Source: Primula veris
Taxonomy: Eukaryota > Streptophyta > Magnoliopsida > Ericales > Primulaceae
DNA length: 64,000 bases
Direction of reading: 5' to 3'
NCBI GenBank assembly: GCA_963682055.1
Contig: OY821744.1
Span: 32,278,967-32,342,966, forward strand
The position numbers were made by a program, and so were the translations under genes. Shown here piece by piece: positions 34,721-47,400 of the stretch. Position 1 is the first letter of the stretch. Each line of letters starts with the position of its first letter. The notes beneath the pieces are model-generated. The model searched no databases and was not told where the DNA came from. It was given only the letters and a program-made list of their open reading frames with translations.

Positions 34721-37014
34721 AAAATTCATAGCAAACTGAAACTAAATAAACTGGACCATCCAACTTGAAGTGAAGACGTGGGATTGTCAATAAAGGTCGA
34801 GTCTTTTGGTGCACTTAAATGAAATGTGGTTAGTTCCTTCGCACATCTAAAAGAATAATCATATAGTCATTCGTCTTTATCTTTCTCAGTTACATCATAA
34901 AGTTAAAACTTGTTTGGCAGATAAAAGTTGTTACGGCATACTCAATACTCGCCCCCAAAGATGTAAGGAAAATAAAATACTAAAACACTATCTTTATTAG
35001 AAAATATACATAATAAATAAGACTCTGGCACACGCACCCAACCACTACTACAATCTATATGCCACTTAACTAACAGAGCATGAGGAATATAAAGCATAGG
35101 TGAACTGGAGAGCTTTTTTGAATATTAACCACGAAAACTAAAGATTACTTTAACAAAATCGAACCTTCAAAACAAAGGTCAGAGTCTTTTTTCCGCAGTA
35201 AATAGAAGTCGTGGTTAAGAATCCTTCGTACATTTCGGAAAATTATCATATGGTCCCTTGTCCTTTATACAATTGGAGGATAAGAGTATTTAAGAAAACT
35301 AAAATACGAAACTGCCAACTTTATTAAAAAAAACACAGATTACTAGATTTAACGACCCCAGTACGTACCAAACCACTACTACAGTCTACATACCGCTTAA
35401 ATAACATAACATGAGGTAAAATGAGAGATAAGGCATAACTGATCTGGATAACTCGTTTGAAATTCATATACGAAGAACCACACCAATCTGAAGTAGAATA
35501 CGGTAGATGATTTACTAACAAGGTCAAAAACCCTAAACCCACGCCCAGTGAAAAGATCTAAAACAACAATGACATATCATCCAAACAGCAAGGAGATTAA
35601 AAACAAGAAAATTGAGGACCTACCCAAAAGGACCCTCCTTCCCGCTGGATCCCCCCCTTAATTTCTTAAATTTATAAAGCTACCTTTTAGAGGATTGATT
35701 ACATAAAAGTGTACATTTTTTCAGTAATGTTTTAATAAGGTTTACTACTTTAGTATGTTAGGTTTTGGTGCCTTATGGAAGGATACAAATTAAGGAAACC
35801 ATCCTGTTAGCCCTGTAATTGCCTTTAAGAGCAATTGGTCACCTTAACATTCAATAAATTATCAAAGGAAACCATCCTGTTAAATTATAAACAATAGATC
35901 TATAAGTAAATATAATCGTAGAACAAAGAGGCATATCATTAGCGGGTGGATCCAGACTCAATCAAATCGGGAATCTTAAGTCATGAATAAAACACATATG
36001 GTTACACGCCAAACCCAAAGACTCAAAATAACAGAACATAAGGTTAAGTGAGAGATAATGCATAGCTTTTTTTTATAATGCATAACTAATCTGGTTTGAA
36101 AATTCATTTTTCAAAACTCAAAATTATCTTAACGAAAATCAAAACTCAATACTAACAGATATATGTATACCAATGATTCAACTGTTTCTGTTAATGGGAT
36201 TGAAAGTCACAACATCTAAAATATACACCGTAAATAAACAGATCCTTAGCATACAAGTCGTGAAAATATAGTTGATACCGATTTTCAGTATTTGCAGTTA
36301 ATTGAAAACCAAAATTTCAAGAGTTCATCAAACAGATAAAAAAAAGTAGTGATCTGGTAAATACATGAGATACACATAAAACAATTGAAATTCAAAGCAT
36401 ATGTGATACCTGAGCCTATATACCGCTTAAATAACAGAACGTGGGGTAAAGAGGAATATCCTTAACTATTCTGGGTAGAATTTCATTTAAAAAAAACTCA
36501 AAATTATTTTAACAAAAATCAGAACTTTACAATAGATAATAAGCCTACAAGTATTGATAATTGATATTCCAAGCCTACCATGATTTGGTATAAAGTATAC
36601 CTCTTCTATATAATAAGAGTGTTTAAGGCATACTCGTCCCCAAAGAAGTTAAGTAAACTAATAACGAAACGTCCAACTATTTTGTAAAAAGGATCACTAA
36701 AAACTAACAGAACATTAAATAAAATGGGAGACAATATGTACAAAAAATGCAAAACTTTACAACAGATATATGATAGCTTTCAAGTATTAATAATAAATTT
36801 AATTATTCAATGTTAATAGGAATGAAACTCATAATATCTAAAATATACTCCGTAAGCAAACAGGTCTCTAACATAAATATCGTGAAATCAGAGTTGATGG
36901 ATACCAATTTATCAAATTTTTTTGCAGTTAATCACACATAATCAAACAGAATACAAAAAAAGGTAGAAGATAAACACACATAATAAAAAAGTGAAATCGA
37001 AAGCATATTATGTA

Positions 37015-37080
37015 CCTGAGTCTTTATCGGATCTTATGCTTAGGGTTTTGGTGGGGAGAGAGAGAGAGAGAGAGAGGGAA
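37015..37080 (-). promoter_or_regulatory. (GA)n promoter and first-exon module, duplicate B
   Basis: On the minus strand (CT)n, then CCACCAAAACCCTAAGCATA, then a donor-like CTCAG/GTACATAA. Equivalent to the modules at 21.66 and 22.24 kb. Confidence 0.5.
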
Positions 37081-37330
37081 AAAGATAAATAATGCACTGC
37101 CGCTTGTTATTTAATCGTACACTGATAAAATAAAAACAATAACTATCAAAATTATCCAAATTAAAATTTGTAAAAGTTGATTATATAGTCTAAATGTTAA
37201 ATTTTATAATTACATTTAAAAAAATTATTTCAACAATTTTAATATAAGTTATAAATCAATCAAAATTATAGGTACTTTTATACTGAACAATTAAATGGGA
37301 ACGAATGGATTAATCAAAAATATAGTTTTT

Positions 37331-37804
37331 TTTAGCACTTTGCCTTATGTTTTTCAAAGTTGTGTTATGCTACGATTGTACCGTGTATTAAATAAAAATT
37401 GATTTAAAAAAAATGATTGGTTTACCGAATTCGCCACGTCAACGGATAATGTTTTTTGATCGAAAATTTGATGATAAAAAACATTATCTATATTTATATA
37501 TAATCATAGTACTTCTCACAATAGTATTGATAAGATTCATCTTATAAACAATTAAATTTTTAATTGATACCTTATTTACAACTTAATTAATGATTAGTCC
37601 TGAAAATAAAACTAATTAAGGTTTGCTTCATTTTCTCTAACTAACCAATAAAAATGTAAAAAATAAGAAAAAAAAATGGAAAAATGAAAAAACAAAAAAA
37701 AAATCTGAAAAAATAAAATAAAGATCAAAAAAACTTTAAAGAGTCAAAACCCCAAAAAAATACGTATAAAATTTTTAAAATCCAAAAACGAAAAAAAAAA
37801 ACCC
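37331..37804. other. AT-rich spacer, no gene
   Basis: No coding or repeat structure recognised beyond A-rich runs that lead into the minisatellite. Confidence 0.45.
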
Positions 37805-38850
37805 GAGTCTTCTTAAGTCATTTTAAAAACAGGTTGAGTCATTTTAAGTCATTTTAAAAACAATCTAAGTTGTTTTAAGTCATTTTAAAATAAGTCAGAG
37901 TCATTTTAAGTCATTTTAAAAACAATCTGAGTTGTTTTAAGTCATTTTAAAAACAATCCGAGTCGTTTTAAATTATTTTAAAAACAGTCTAAGTCATTCT
38001 AAGTAATTTTAAAACAGTATGAATTGCTTTAAGTATTTTTAATTCATTTTAAAAATAGTCTGAATCGTTTTAAGTCATTTAAAAAACAGTCTGAGTCGTT
38101 GTAAGTCATTTTAAAAACAGTCTGAGTTATTTTAAGTCATTTAAAAATAGTCCGAGTCAATTTAAAAATAGTCTGAGTAATTTTAAAAATAGTCTGAGTA
38201 ATTTTAAGTCATTTTAAAAATAGTGTAAGTCATTTTAAATCATTTTAAAAACAGTATGAGTAATTTTAAGAACAATTTGAGTCGTTTTAAGTCTTTTTAA
38301 AAACAGTCTGAGTCGTTTTAATTGATTTTAAAAATAGTCATAGTCATTTTAAATCATTTAAAAAATATTCTGAGTAATTTTAAATACAAACTGAGTTATT
38401 TTAAATCATTTTAAAAATAATATGAGTCCTTTTAAGTTATTTTAAAAATAATCCAAGTAATTTTCAGTCATTTTAAAAAAAGTCTGAATCATTTTCAGTC
38501 ATTTTAAAAATAGTCTCAGTAATTTAGAAACAATGCGAGTAATTTTAAAAACAGTCTGAGTTATTTTGAGTCATTTTAAAAATAGTCCGAGTCATTTTAG
38601 AAACAGTCTGAGCCATTTTAAATCATTTTAAAAACAATCTCAGTTATTTAAAGTAATTTTAAAAATAGTCCGAGTCATTTTAAAAATAGTCCAAGTCATA
38701 TTTAAGTCATTTGAAAAATAGTATGAGTCATTTTCGGTAATTTAAAAACAGTCTGAGTCATTTTAAAAAACAATTCGAATAATTTTAAAAACAGTCTGAG
38801 TCATTTTGAGTCATTTGAAAACAATTGTAACTATTTTAAAGTTTTTAAAC
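37805..38850. repeat. Expanded minisatellite, AGTCATTTTAAAAACAGTCTG family
   Basis: About 1 kb of degenerate units combining (G)AGTCATTTTA, AGTCATTTTAAAAA and CAGTCTG. Unit lengths vary because each sub-block can be present once or twice. The homologous array in copy A is only about 0.19 kb. Confidence 0.85.
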
Positions 38851-39539
38851 ATTTTTTGGACTTTCCGACTTTTTCAAACTTTTTTATAATTTTGGATTTT
38901 TTAATTTTTCTTGGTTTTTTTTTCTAACCATTTTTCGGGTTCCCGACTTTTTTGAACGTTTTTTCATTGTTATGTGATTTTGGATTTTATTTTTAGAGGT
39001 TTTCTATTTTAATTTTTTTTTACCAATTTTGAGTTTTTTCTGGTTCCCGGTTTTTTGAACTTTTTTTGATTTTTTTTTGTGATTTTGGTTTTTTAGATTT
39101 TTCTTGGTTTTTTTACCATTTTTTCGAGGGGTTTACATGTTCCCGACTTTTTTTAATGGTTTTTTCAATATTTTTTAGTTTTTTTTCAATTATTTTTTAT
39201 TTATATTGGGTAATTAGGTGGGTGACCAATACTTAATTAATTTTTAAAATAGTTGACCAATTATTAATTAAACTTTATAGGATAATCAATCTTTAAATTG
39301 TTTTATTTTCATGAACCAATCCTCACTTAACCTTCTTTTTTCCGTTAGTTGCTTGTTACTACAATATAGTATAATTTTCTTTCAGATCAGTTAGTTCATG
39401 TAAACAATAAACTAAGGCCGCAAAATCGTTAAGAATTAAGATTGAGATAATTATATGACCCATCTGGTCAAATAAAACATGGGAAATAAGTTGACGGTAA
39501 ACTTTGAGAATTCATCATCTGACACCGTCTATGGACGAT

Positions 39540-39995
39540 GTCACGACAATCGGGCAAGTTCGGGATAATATATAGCCTATGAATGCTTCACCGCTCTTAA
39601 AAGAATGAAAAAAGAGGTTAAACATTATTATATGATCGTAAAGATTGATCTCTATTGTTTATACTACGGTAAATTGGAATTTTTTAGAATCAATTATTGG
39701 GGAATGGGCTTTGCAGAGCAATGGGTTTGTTCGGTTATGGATTATATTAGCTCAGTTAAATTTTCAGTTCGGGTTAATTGAGCAAATATTGCAGATATAA
39801 AGCCGAGTAGAGGGTTAAGACAAGGAGACCCGATGTCTCTATATCTTTTCTTATTCGTGGCGTACGTTTTTATCAAAAAAGCTAATGGTGGCGATTAAGA
39901 ATGGCATCTTGTAATGCTTCACGTTGTGTTAGGGTTGTCTTCCATCTCCTGTTTGCCGACGACTCGCTTATTTTCCTCCGAGCAAATTAAACAAG
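39540..39995 (+). pseudogene. LINE (non-LTR) reverse-transcriptase relic
   Basis: Plus-strand reading with stops and frameshifts shows reverse-transcriptase blocks in the proper order: a VKIDL block (about 39632), GMGFAEQWV, then KPSRGLRQGDPMSLYLFLF (about 39801-39857), and finally HLLFADDSLIFLRA (about 39948-39990), which carries the catalytic FADD. These are hallmarks of plant LINE RT. At least three lesions are visible, including a TGA/TAA in the central part. Only this fragment of the element is present. Confidence 0.8.
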
Positions 39996-40517
39996 GGAAA
40001 AATAAGTACCTTTTAAAATATTTTGCATGAATTATGTCGGTCATGAATTTATTTTCTGTTTTCATTATAATTAATATAGCAGGAGTACATAATAATTGTT
40101 ACAACATTTTTTTGTAATGTTATCAAACTAAAACTGAAAAATTCTATATTACTGCCATGTAAAACTTTTCTCAAAAGAGGGGATTGCAACTTAATAATTA
40201 TTTGCAATTTATGCATTCGTGATTCCGAATATACCCCATCATACTTCCTAATTGGTTGCCTATTAAAGATTGGATAAAAATATTTACTTCATTAAGACTT
40301 AAATTAAGTATGTCATTTCCAAAAGTGACCAGTTTTGATAATGCATTGAGAAGAAAAGAGACACAAAATATATTAATCTCTACCATATCATTTTGATTTT
40401 ACTAAAACACGGATTAATCCAATATAGTAATATCCCCGAACAAAAAAAAATGATCTAAAGAAACTATTAACCCTCAAGCCATAAGAAAATATTGATCGGA
40501 TTGATGTTTTCTTTTGT

Positions 40518-41568
40518 TTAAGGGCACTTAGGGCCACCCTCTTGGGTCTTCCAGTTGTTGTAGCAGGGACACTCTTCCTTGTGACCGTAAGTGCCCGATG
40601 GCACACAAAGACATTTAGCACAACATTTGTTGCAGTATAACAAGCAAGGTTTCTTGTGTGACGTTGCCGAGCATCGGTTTTGACATGCCGCAGGACACTC
40701 TGAATAACACCACAATATCAAAGAAAAATAGAACTGATGAGAAAAGGTCATAATTTAATTTGTAGGCTAAATTATCCAGTAATTGATTGATTTTGCATAT
40801 ATTCTAACTTGATCTTTCGTATTTGAATTATAGTGTATGTAGTCATGGAGTCATTCGTTGGAGTTTTTTATTTTTATTTTAACAATTCGTTGCAGATTTG
40901 TAATTTTTGTAAAGGTCATTACCTTGGTACAACCTTTTATTTTGATATCATCTTGCTCTCACAAAAATGCTAGAAAAAAAATGTTCTTTTGGTTTTATTG
41001 TATTCAGTAATACGTATGATAGGCTTTTGATAATCTTTAGTAAGATTTTATTTTTTTAGAAATAAATATTCAAGATTAGTATTCTGATGTGAAAATTATT
41101 ATTGAGCTGGGCAAATCCATTACGGTTGTTAGTTTGTTGTTTACGTCAAAAGATCCATTTTTCCAAACATTTATTTGACGTAAACAACAAACTAACAACC
41201 GTAATGTTTTAAAATTGTAAAACTAACGGAGTTGATATGGGACATAACTTCACATAATGATGATTAGTTAAGTGTTAATACGAATAATTAAACAAGGACT
41301 TACGTTGGGCAGTAAGTGACCCTTCTCCACCAGCCTGTTGATAATAAAAGATACAAAAATTAATAAAAACGAATAAATAAGTGTTAATCCGAATAAATAA
41401 TCGGATGATATGGGACATAACATAGGATTATTTATGGACAATTTCATGTTGTTTATTGTGTCTAACAAAGTATAACAAATGTAAATTTACCATCGAAGTT
41501 TGAATGAAAACCATGGACACCACAAGGATGAATAGGCAGAACGATTGAATCAATGAGAAGCTAGCCAT
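40518..41568 (-). CDS. GASA/snakin cysteine-rich peptide, three exons (96 aa)
   Basis: Minus-strand exons 41568-41491, 41334-41304 and 40699-40518, with introns GTAAAT...CAACAG and GTAAGT...TTCAG. The total of 291 bp gives 96 aa. Residues 1-26 are a clear secretory signal (MASFSLIQSFCLFILVVSMV), followed by a short linker and the C-terminal GASA domain with all twelve cysteines: QCPAAC, NRC, KPC, YCNKCCAKCLCVP, EECPCYNNWK, and the terminal GGPKCP. GASA/snakin peptides are secreted, gibberellin-responsive or stress-responsive growth regulators, and several are antimicrobial. A TATA box lies about 90 bp upstream of the ATG. All parts look intact. The subfamily is not assigned. Confidence 0.93.
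41118..41206. repeat. Perfect 33-bp inverted repeat in GASA intron 2
   Basis: Left arm 41118-41150 (CATTACGGTTGTTAGTTTGT and 13 more) and right arm 41174-41206 are exact reverse complements, with a 23-base loop. Transcribed as part of the GASA pre-mRNA, it would form a long stem. Confidence 0.95.
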
Positions 41569-41654
41569 GCTGCTAAACAAACTTTGTTATAGTTTTTACA
41601 AGTATTTTTTGAGAATGATTTCAAGTTGGATGTTGTAAAAGTCCCACCTGTCGA

Positions 41655-41664
41655 ATTTATAGGG
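41655..41664 (-). promoter_or_regulatory. TATA box of the GASA gene
   Basis: On the minus strand CTATAAATTC lies about 90 bp before the ATG. Transcription would begin near 41625, giving a leader of about 55 bases. Confidence 0.65.
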
Positions 41665-42048
41665 GAAAATGGGGATTGCATTAATTCTAATTTATTATTA
41701 CATGGTATTTTTTATTAAATGCAATTGATTTAGAGAGTTGAATGATTAGGAAATTCAATTAGTTAAATTTTATGGAACAATGAATAAGAGTGTAAAACTT
41801 GCTTATAGAGAAACAATTAATTTGTGACTATTAATTGAAATCTTATCCAAAGAATAATTATATTTACAAACTCAAGGATATATCCACTGAACTCTGACAA
41901 TAATAATATAAGTAAGCTTTAATGATCATTGATTTTATGTTTATTACTAGTAGAAGAAAGAAATCGATATTTAATTAAAGTAAATGGACTCTTCGGTATG
42001 TCTCCTTTAATATTTTATACAATATTCATCATAAAATATTAAGATTCA

Positions 42049-42235
42049 CACTGCAAAAAATGTCAAATAACTATGTGATTAGTGACGGTATTTTTTGTTA
42101 CGAACTTATTAACTACGGTTTTTGTGACGGATTTGTGACAGTTTAATCAATTTGCGACTGATTTGTGATAAAATTTTAAATTAGTGACAGACTTGTTATA
42201 GGTTTTAGTTCTCACTAAATCAATATTATTTTGTA
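42049..42235 (+). mobile_element. CACTA-type terminal sequence, left end
   Basis: Starts CACTGCAAAAAATGTCAAAT and goes on with the GTGACGG / TTTGTGACGGATTTGTGACA subterminal repeats typical of plant CACTA/EnSpm ends. About 180 bp align in reverse orientation with 63540-63738. Confidence 0.55.
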
Positions 42236-43161
42236 CTGTCATATCTAAATTTAATTCATTGCCAAAATTCCATTATTAGCAACTATCAATATTTTTGTTG
42301 TAATTGTGGCTGGAAGTAACTTATCGGCAACAAAATTTAATTTTATTGCCATAAGACAATTGTTCGGCAACACAATGAAATTTTATTGCCAAGATTTGTT
42401 GTATGAAATGATTTTCTTGCAGATATATCCCTGCCAAATGCATTGGAGTTCGCGCTATGTAATTATACATAAATCTTAAAAATTGGATATAATAAAGTAT
42501 TACAAATACTACACTTTTAATGCTCTAATAAAGTATGAAAATACATGTGTAGCCTTGTAGCAAACTTGTTTATTACAATAATTAGGGATGACAGTTTTGA
42601 ATGACCCGGCCCAATTACATACCTAACAATAATGTTCTTAAATCAGGGCTTCTAGCAACACAATATCATGCTGAATACCCAATTACTCAATTGGCTAGCA
42701 TCAAAAGACTTGACGAATTAAATTGGTGAAGAGAAATTTTGTGGCTGTGTGCTAGCACATAACAAAGAAATGTGACTTTTTCTTGAAGAGACAGTATTAC
42801 AATGGATTACAATTTTGAACAGAAACTAATTAGAAAGCCATATAGACAGGAGAGTAAATTGTTTTATTTGTCCAACACAAATCCTTTGAAACTAATTAAA
42901 TCATCAGATCAACCAACAATATTAATTATTCGATTTACCAACTAGTTTCAGTGCCCAGTTCGTAACCCCCCATATAGCACCACTTCAAGAAATCATGTCT
43001 CGTTTCTCTAAAAATGGGCTGCATGCCATAACTTCCAAAATTAATATGAAAAAAGTAAAATGACAAACTATCATAAATACGTAACCATAGGGATAAATAT
43101 AAACCTAGTAAAACGGTTCTGTGAAAAACTAACTAGCCTCAAGAACAAACTTCTTCCTTAT
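42236..43161. other. No supported gene
   Basis: AT-rich. It includes a pair of imperfect direct repeats with CGGCAACA...ATTTTATTGCC (42320-42400), probably more subterminal CACTA sequence. Confidence 0.45.
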
Positions 43162-44421
43162 TGTTAGGACCAGATTTCTGGTCTAAATATTGTTTATTGT
43201 CTATTGGTTTTTACTAAATAAATCCTAACTGTTATTAAGAATTAAGACAGGATTGACAGGTTCCAAGTACCAGTTGCAACCTCAGGTACAACCTACTAAG
43301 TTAGTAGTATTAGGTTTCAAGTACTAGTTGCAACCTAAGTTACAACCTGTGTTGACAGGTTTCAAGTAATGTTGCAACCTCAGTTGCAACCACGAGTTCC
43401 AACCTACTGCGAAGCAGAATTCTGTCTTGTTTCATTGTTCTACATTACTACTTGTTTAATGTTAAATCATTTTAAAGTATGTAGGATATATTCTCATATA
43501 GTCTTAACATGGTTAATATGCGTATATTGAGAATATCAAAGTGTTAAGGAAAGATGTTTTATAAAAGATATAAAGAGAATAGTTTATAAGGGTATGTTTC
43601 CTTTTAATATATATATCTCTATTCTTATGCTTGTCCTTATCACTTGTTTCAATCTTTTGATCCTTATAATATTCAGTAAAGATATGTTTAAAGATTGATT
43701 GATATGTGGAGTTAAATGTTTCATATGTTTATGAAAAGATATTATCTTTAAGAGATCATATCTTTATATGTTTCCTTTCAAAGGAAAAGATTAACTCCTA
43801 CTTTCAAGTGTGTTACTAAACAGGTATTAATCAAAGATGATTAGAGTCAATCCATGCTGAAGAATCTCGTGATACTTGGAGAGATTGAAGCTAATCAACC
43901 AAGTCAAAAGCAATCAAAAGATATTGAAGATAGAAGATTGTTTTTACTTGTTTATATACTTAGTAACTTAAGCTTGTAAAAGTGTGTGTTCTAAATTATA
44001 AAGAACTTATTTTCTAGAGAGAATACACGTGAGCTTTAAAAAGAAAACAATGGTGGGATGCCATTGATTTATAAGTGATAGTTATAGAGTAGGAGCAATA
44101 TAGTGATAGGCAGAAAAACATAAAGGGAGTCTAAGTTTTTCATTAAGACTTGAGTCATATATTGTAAGCTTTTTATAATATCATAATCTGGGTAAGTGCC
44201 CCGGAGACGTAGCCTAGTTAGGTGAACTCCGTTGTTAAATGTGCGTGTGAATTATTTCCAAATACATTTAATTTTAAAACAGTTCTGTCCATTAATACAC
44301 TTGGTTCCAACTGCAGTTCCAACCTCACTTGGAACCTTATACACTTGGTTCTAACTGCAGTTCCAACTCCACTTGGAACCTTACTGCAAAACTGCATCTA
44401 GAACAGCGGATAGGAATTTCA
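43162..44421 (+). repeat. 5' LTR of the Sirevirus
   Basis: 1260 bp, TGTTAGGACC...GGAATTTCA. It holds four exact GTTGCAAC octamers (43273, 43327, 43371 and 43383) plus degenerate forms near its 3' end, and a TATA-like TTAATATATATATC near 43607. Confidence 0.95.
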
Positions 44422-44422
44422 A

Positions 44423-44435
44423 TTGGTATCAGAGC
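44423..44435 (+). promoter_or_regulatory. Primer-binding site
   Basis: TTGGTATCAGAGC, two bases after the 5' LTR, is complementary to the 3' end of initiator tRNA-Met. Confidence 0.9.
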
Positions 44436-44480
44436 TTCACACTAGATCTTACTTAGTGTGGATCCTGTGTTCTAGTAACA

Positions 44481-47400
44481 ATGGACTTAATGAGGGAAGG
44501 AAACGCCTTCAACAAACCTCCATTGCTTGAAGGAGGAGTAAACTATGGAGTATGGAAAATTAGAATGAGGTCTTTCATCAAACAGCAGAATGAACATGCA
44601 TGGAAGACTGTTATGTATGGATGGGAGGCTCCAACTACCATGGATAATGAAGGAGAACTGATTCTCTTACCTGAAGACAGATGGTCTGTTGAAGAAGACA
44701 GAAAATCAAGTGCCAACTCAACAGCCATAAACTTGATTTTTGCTGGTGTAACTCTCAGCGTATTCAGGTATATCTCTCATTGTGAAACAGCTAAAGAAGC
44801 ATGGGATATTTTGCAAGTTACTTTTGAAGGAACCACTAAAGTAAAAGCTTTCAAACTTCAACAGTTAACTACCCAATTTGAGAACTTAAGAATGGAGGAA
44901 GATGAAAACATTGAACAATTTAATGGTAGAATCTGCCACATTGCTCATCAAGCTGGAACATTAGGTGAAAAATACAGTGATGCTAAACTTGTTAAGAAAA
45001 CTCTTAGGTCACTCCCAGAAAGGTTTGAAATTAAGGTCACAGCTATTGAAGAATCAACTGACTTAGATAATCTTAAACTTGAAGAACTCATAGGAAATCT
45101 AAGTACACATGAACTGAAATTCTTCAAACATAAAAGACCAGAAAAGGGAATAGCATTTCAAGCTAAGAAATCTGAATCTAATGCCTGTGATAAAATGAGT
45201 GATGAAGAACAACTAGCTTTCTTTGCAAAAAAGGTGTACAAGAAGTTTTATAAGAAAAAGGAGGATGATACTGGTTCATCTAAAAACTTTCAGAAAAAAG
45301 ATAACCAGTTTAAGACAGAGTCTAGGTTCAATAATAACTCTACAGGAAAGTGGAATTCCAAAGAAAAGGATAACAAAGAATATAAATCTAAAGAGATTCA
45401 GTGTAGAGAATGTAGAGGTTTTGGTCATATTCAGGCTGAGTGTGCAAACACTTTAAAAAGAAACAAAAATGCTTATATAATCACTCATAGTGATAGTGAT
45501 TCTGAGAGTAACAGTGATGAAGAGGATGGTTTAAATTTTGTTAATTTCATGGGAATAATCACTGAAAAAGAACCTACTTATGAAAGTGACTGTGAGCAGG
45601 TTTTAACCCCAGTTACAACTGCCTGTGAAACATATAGCAGTGATGAGGAAGAACCTTCTGATGAAAACATTACTAAGCAATACCTTGTTCTGTATGAAAA
45701 GTATAAATGTCTGAGTAAACAATCCTTGATCATAAGCAAGCTAAATGTTGATCTAAAGGATGAGGTTAAAAATCTTACTGAGAAACTTAAATTACAACTG
45801 GCTGAACTTACTGAAACTAAAAAGATAATAAAATTGCTGAATGTTTCTGCTTCAGATAAATTAGATGACATGCTGTCATATTCTAGAGGATCCAAAGATA
45901 TCAGTGGTCTAGGTTACTATGGTGGTAAGAGTACAGGAAAAACTACTTTTATTGAAGCTGTTGCTAAAGCTAAAACTCATGATTTTGATCACAAGGTTAG
46001 AAGCTCAGTTGCAACCAGAGTTGCAACCAGGAATAAAACTCAGGTTTATGTAAAGAAGGTTGGAAGCTCAGTTACAACCAAAGTTGCAACCATGAACAAA
46101 CTGAATAACTTTAGGTTGAAGTTGTGCAATTTCTGTAAAAAACCTGGTCATTCTGAAATCCAGTGTTATTTAAAAAGAAACAGAAAGTATATTTCCCAAA
46201 AAACCTGGTTGGCTTCTGTCAATAAAAATTTGAAATGGGTTTGGAAAGTTAAAGAAAAAGCAACTTTAGTTGCTAACAACAAAGCTGTTATTAACTCTTT
46301 GAATGCTGTTACTTCTAATGATTGGTATTTTGACAGTGGATGCTCTAAGCATATGACAGGTACTGCAAGCCTCCTAAAAAATGTCACCATTCTTACAGGT
46401 AACACTGTTGTGTTTGGAGGTGGAGATACAGGTAAAATTATTGGTAAAGGTACCTTAAACAAACCTGGAATGCCTGATATTGAGGATGTTTTTCTTGTAG
46501 ATGGTCTAAAAGCTAATCTTATTAGTATCAGTCAACTCTGTGATAATGAAATGACTGTTAAATTTGACAAAGAAAGGTGTCTAATTACTAATCTTAACAA
46601 TGATTTAATCATGACTGGAGTTAGATCAACCAACAGTTGCTATGTGTTTGAAAAAGCTGAAAAAGAAGTGCCTCAAAGTAGGTGTAATCAAGCCATTACT
46701 AATAATGTAGATATTTGGCATAAAAGGCTTGGGCATGTGAATTACAAAATTTTAGATAAGCTTGTTAAAAAGGAATTGATAAGAGGAATTCCTAAACTTA
46801 GTGCTAAAACTCAAAGTGTCTGTGGTGATTGTGCTATAGGCAAACAAACCAAAAGTATTCACAAAAGTACTAGTCTAATCTACACTAAGAGAGTCTTAGA
46901 ACTTCTTCACATTGACTTGATGGGTCCTATGCAAACTGCTAGTATAGGTGGTAAGAAGTACATTCTAGTAGTTGTAGATGATTTCTCTAGATACTCTTGG
47001 GTAGTGTTCTTAAAGGATAAGTCTGAAACTTTTGAACTATTCAAAACTTTGTGCTTAAAACTGCAAGTTGAAAAAGGTTCCACTAGTGGTAATATTGCTA
47101 GGATTAGAAGTGATCATGGAACTGAATTTGAAAATATCAGGTTTAAAGAATTCTGCAACTCCTTAGGAATATGTCATGAGTTCTCTGCTCCTAAGACTCC
47201 TCAGCAAAATGGCATAGTTGAAAGGAAAAATAGAACCATCCAGGAAATGGCTAGAGTAATGCTTAACTCTAAGAAACTTGCAAATAGATTTTGGGCTGAA
47301 GCTGTTAATACTGCCTGTCATATAGTTAATAGAGTTTATATTACTAAAGATACTTCCATGACAGCTTATGAAATTTGGAAAGGTAGAAAACCCAATGTAA

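Larger units (their letters stand above)
30676..39190. repeat. Large direct segmental duplication, copy B
   Basis: Counterpart of 15437-23448. It starts at the right flank of the MULE and runs colinear with copy A. It keeps a segment (about 35840-36310) that A has lost, lacks A's MITE and second first-exon module, and ends in an expanded minisatellite. Confidence 0.9.

Noticed and set aside
37805..38850. CRISPR-like regularly spaced repeats
   Set aside because: The units are degenerate and adjacent, without unique spacers, and the DNA is a plant nuclear sequence; it is a minisatellite.
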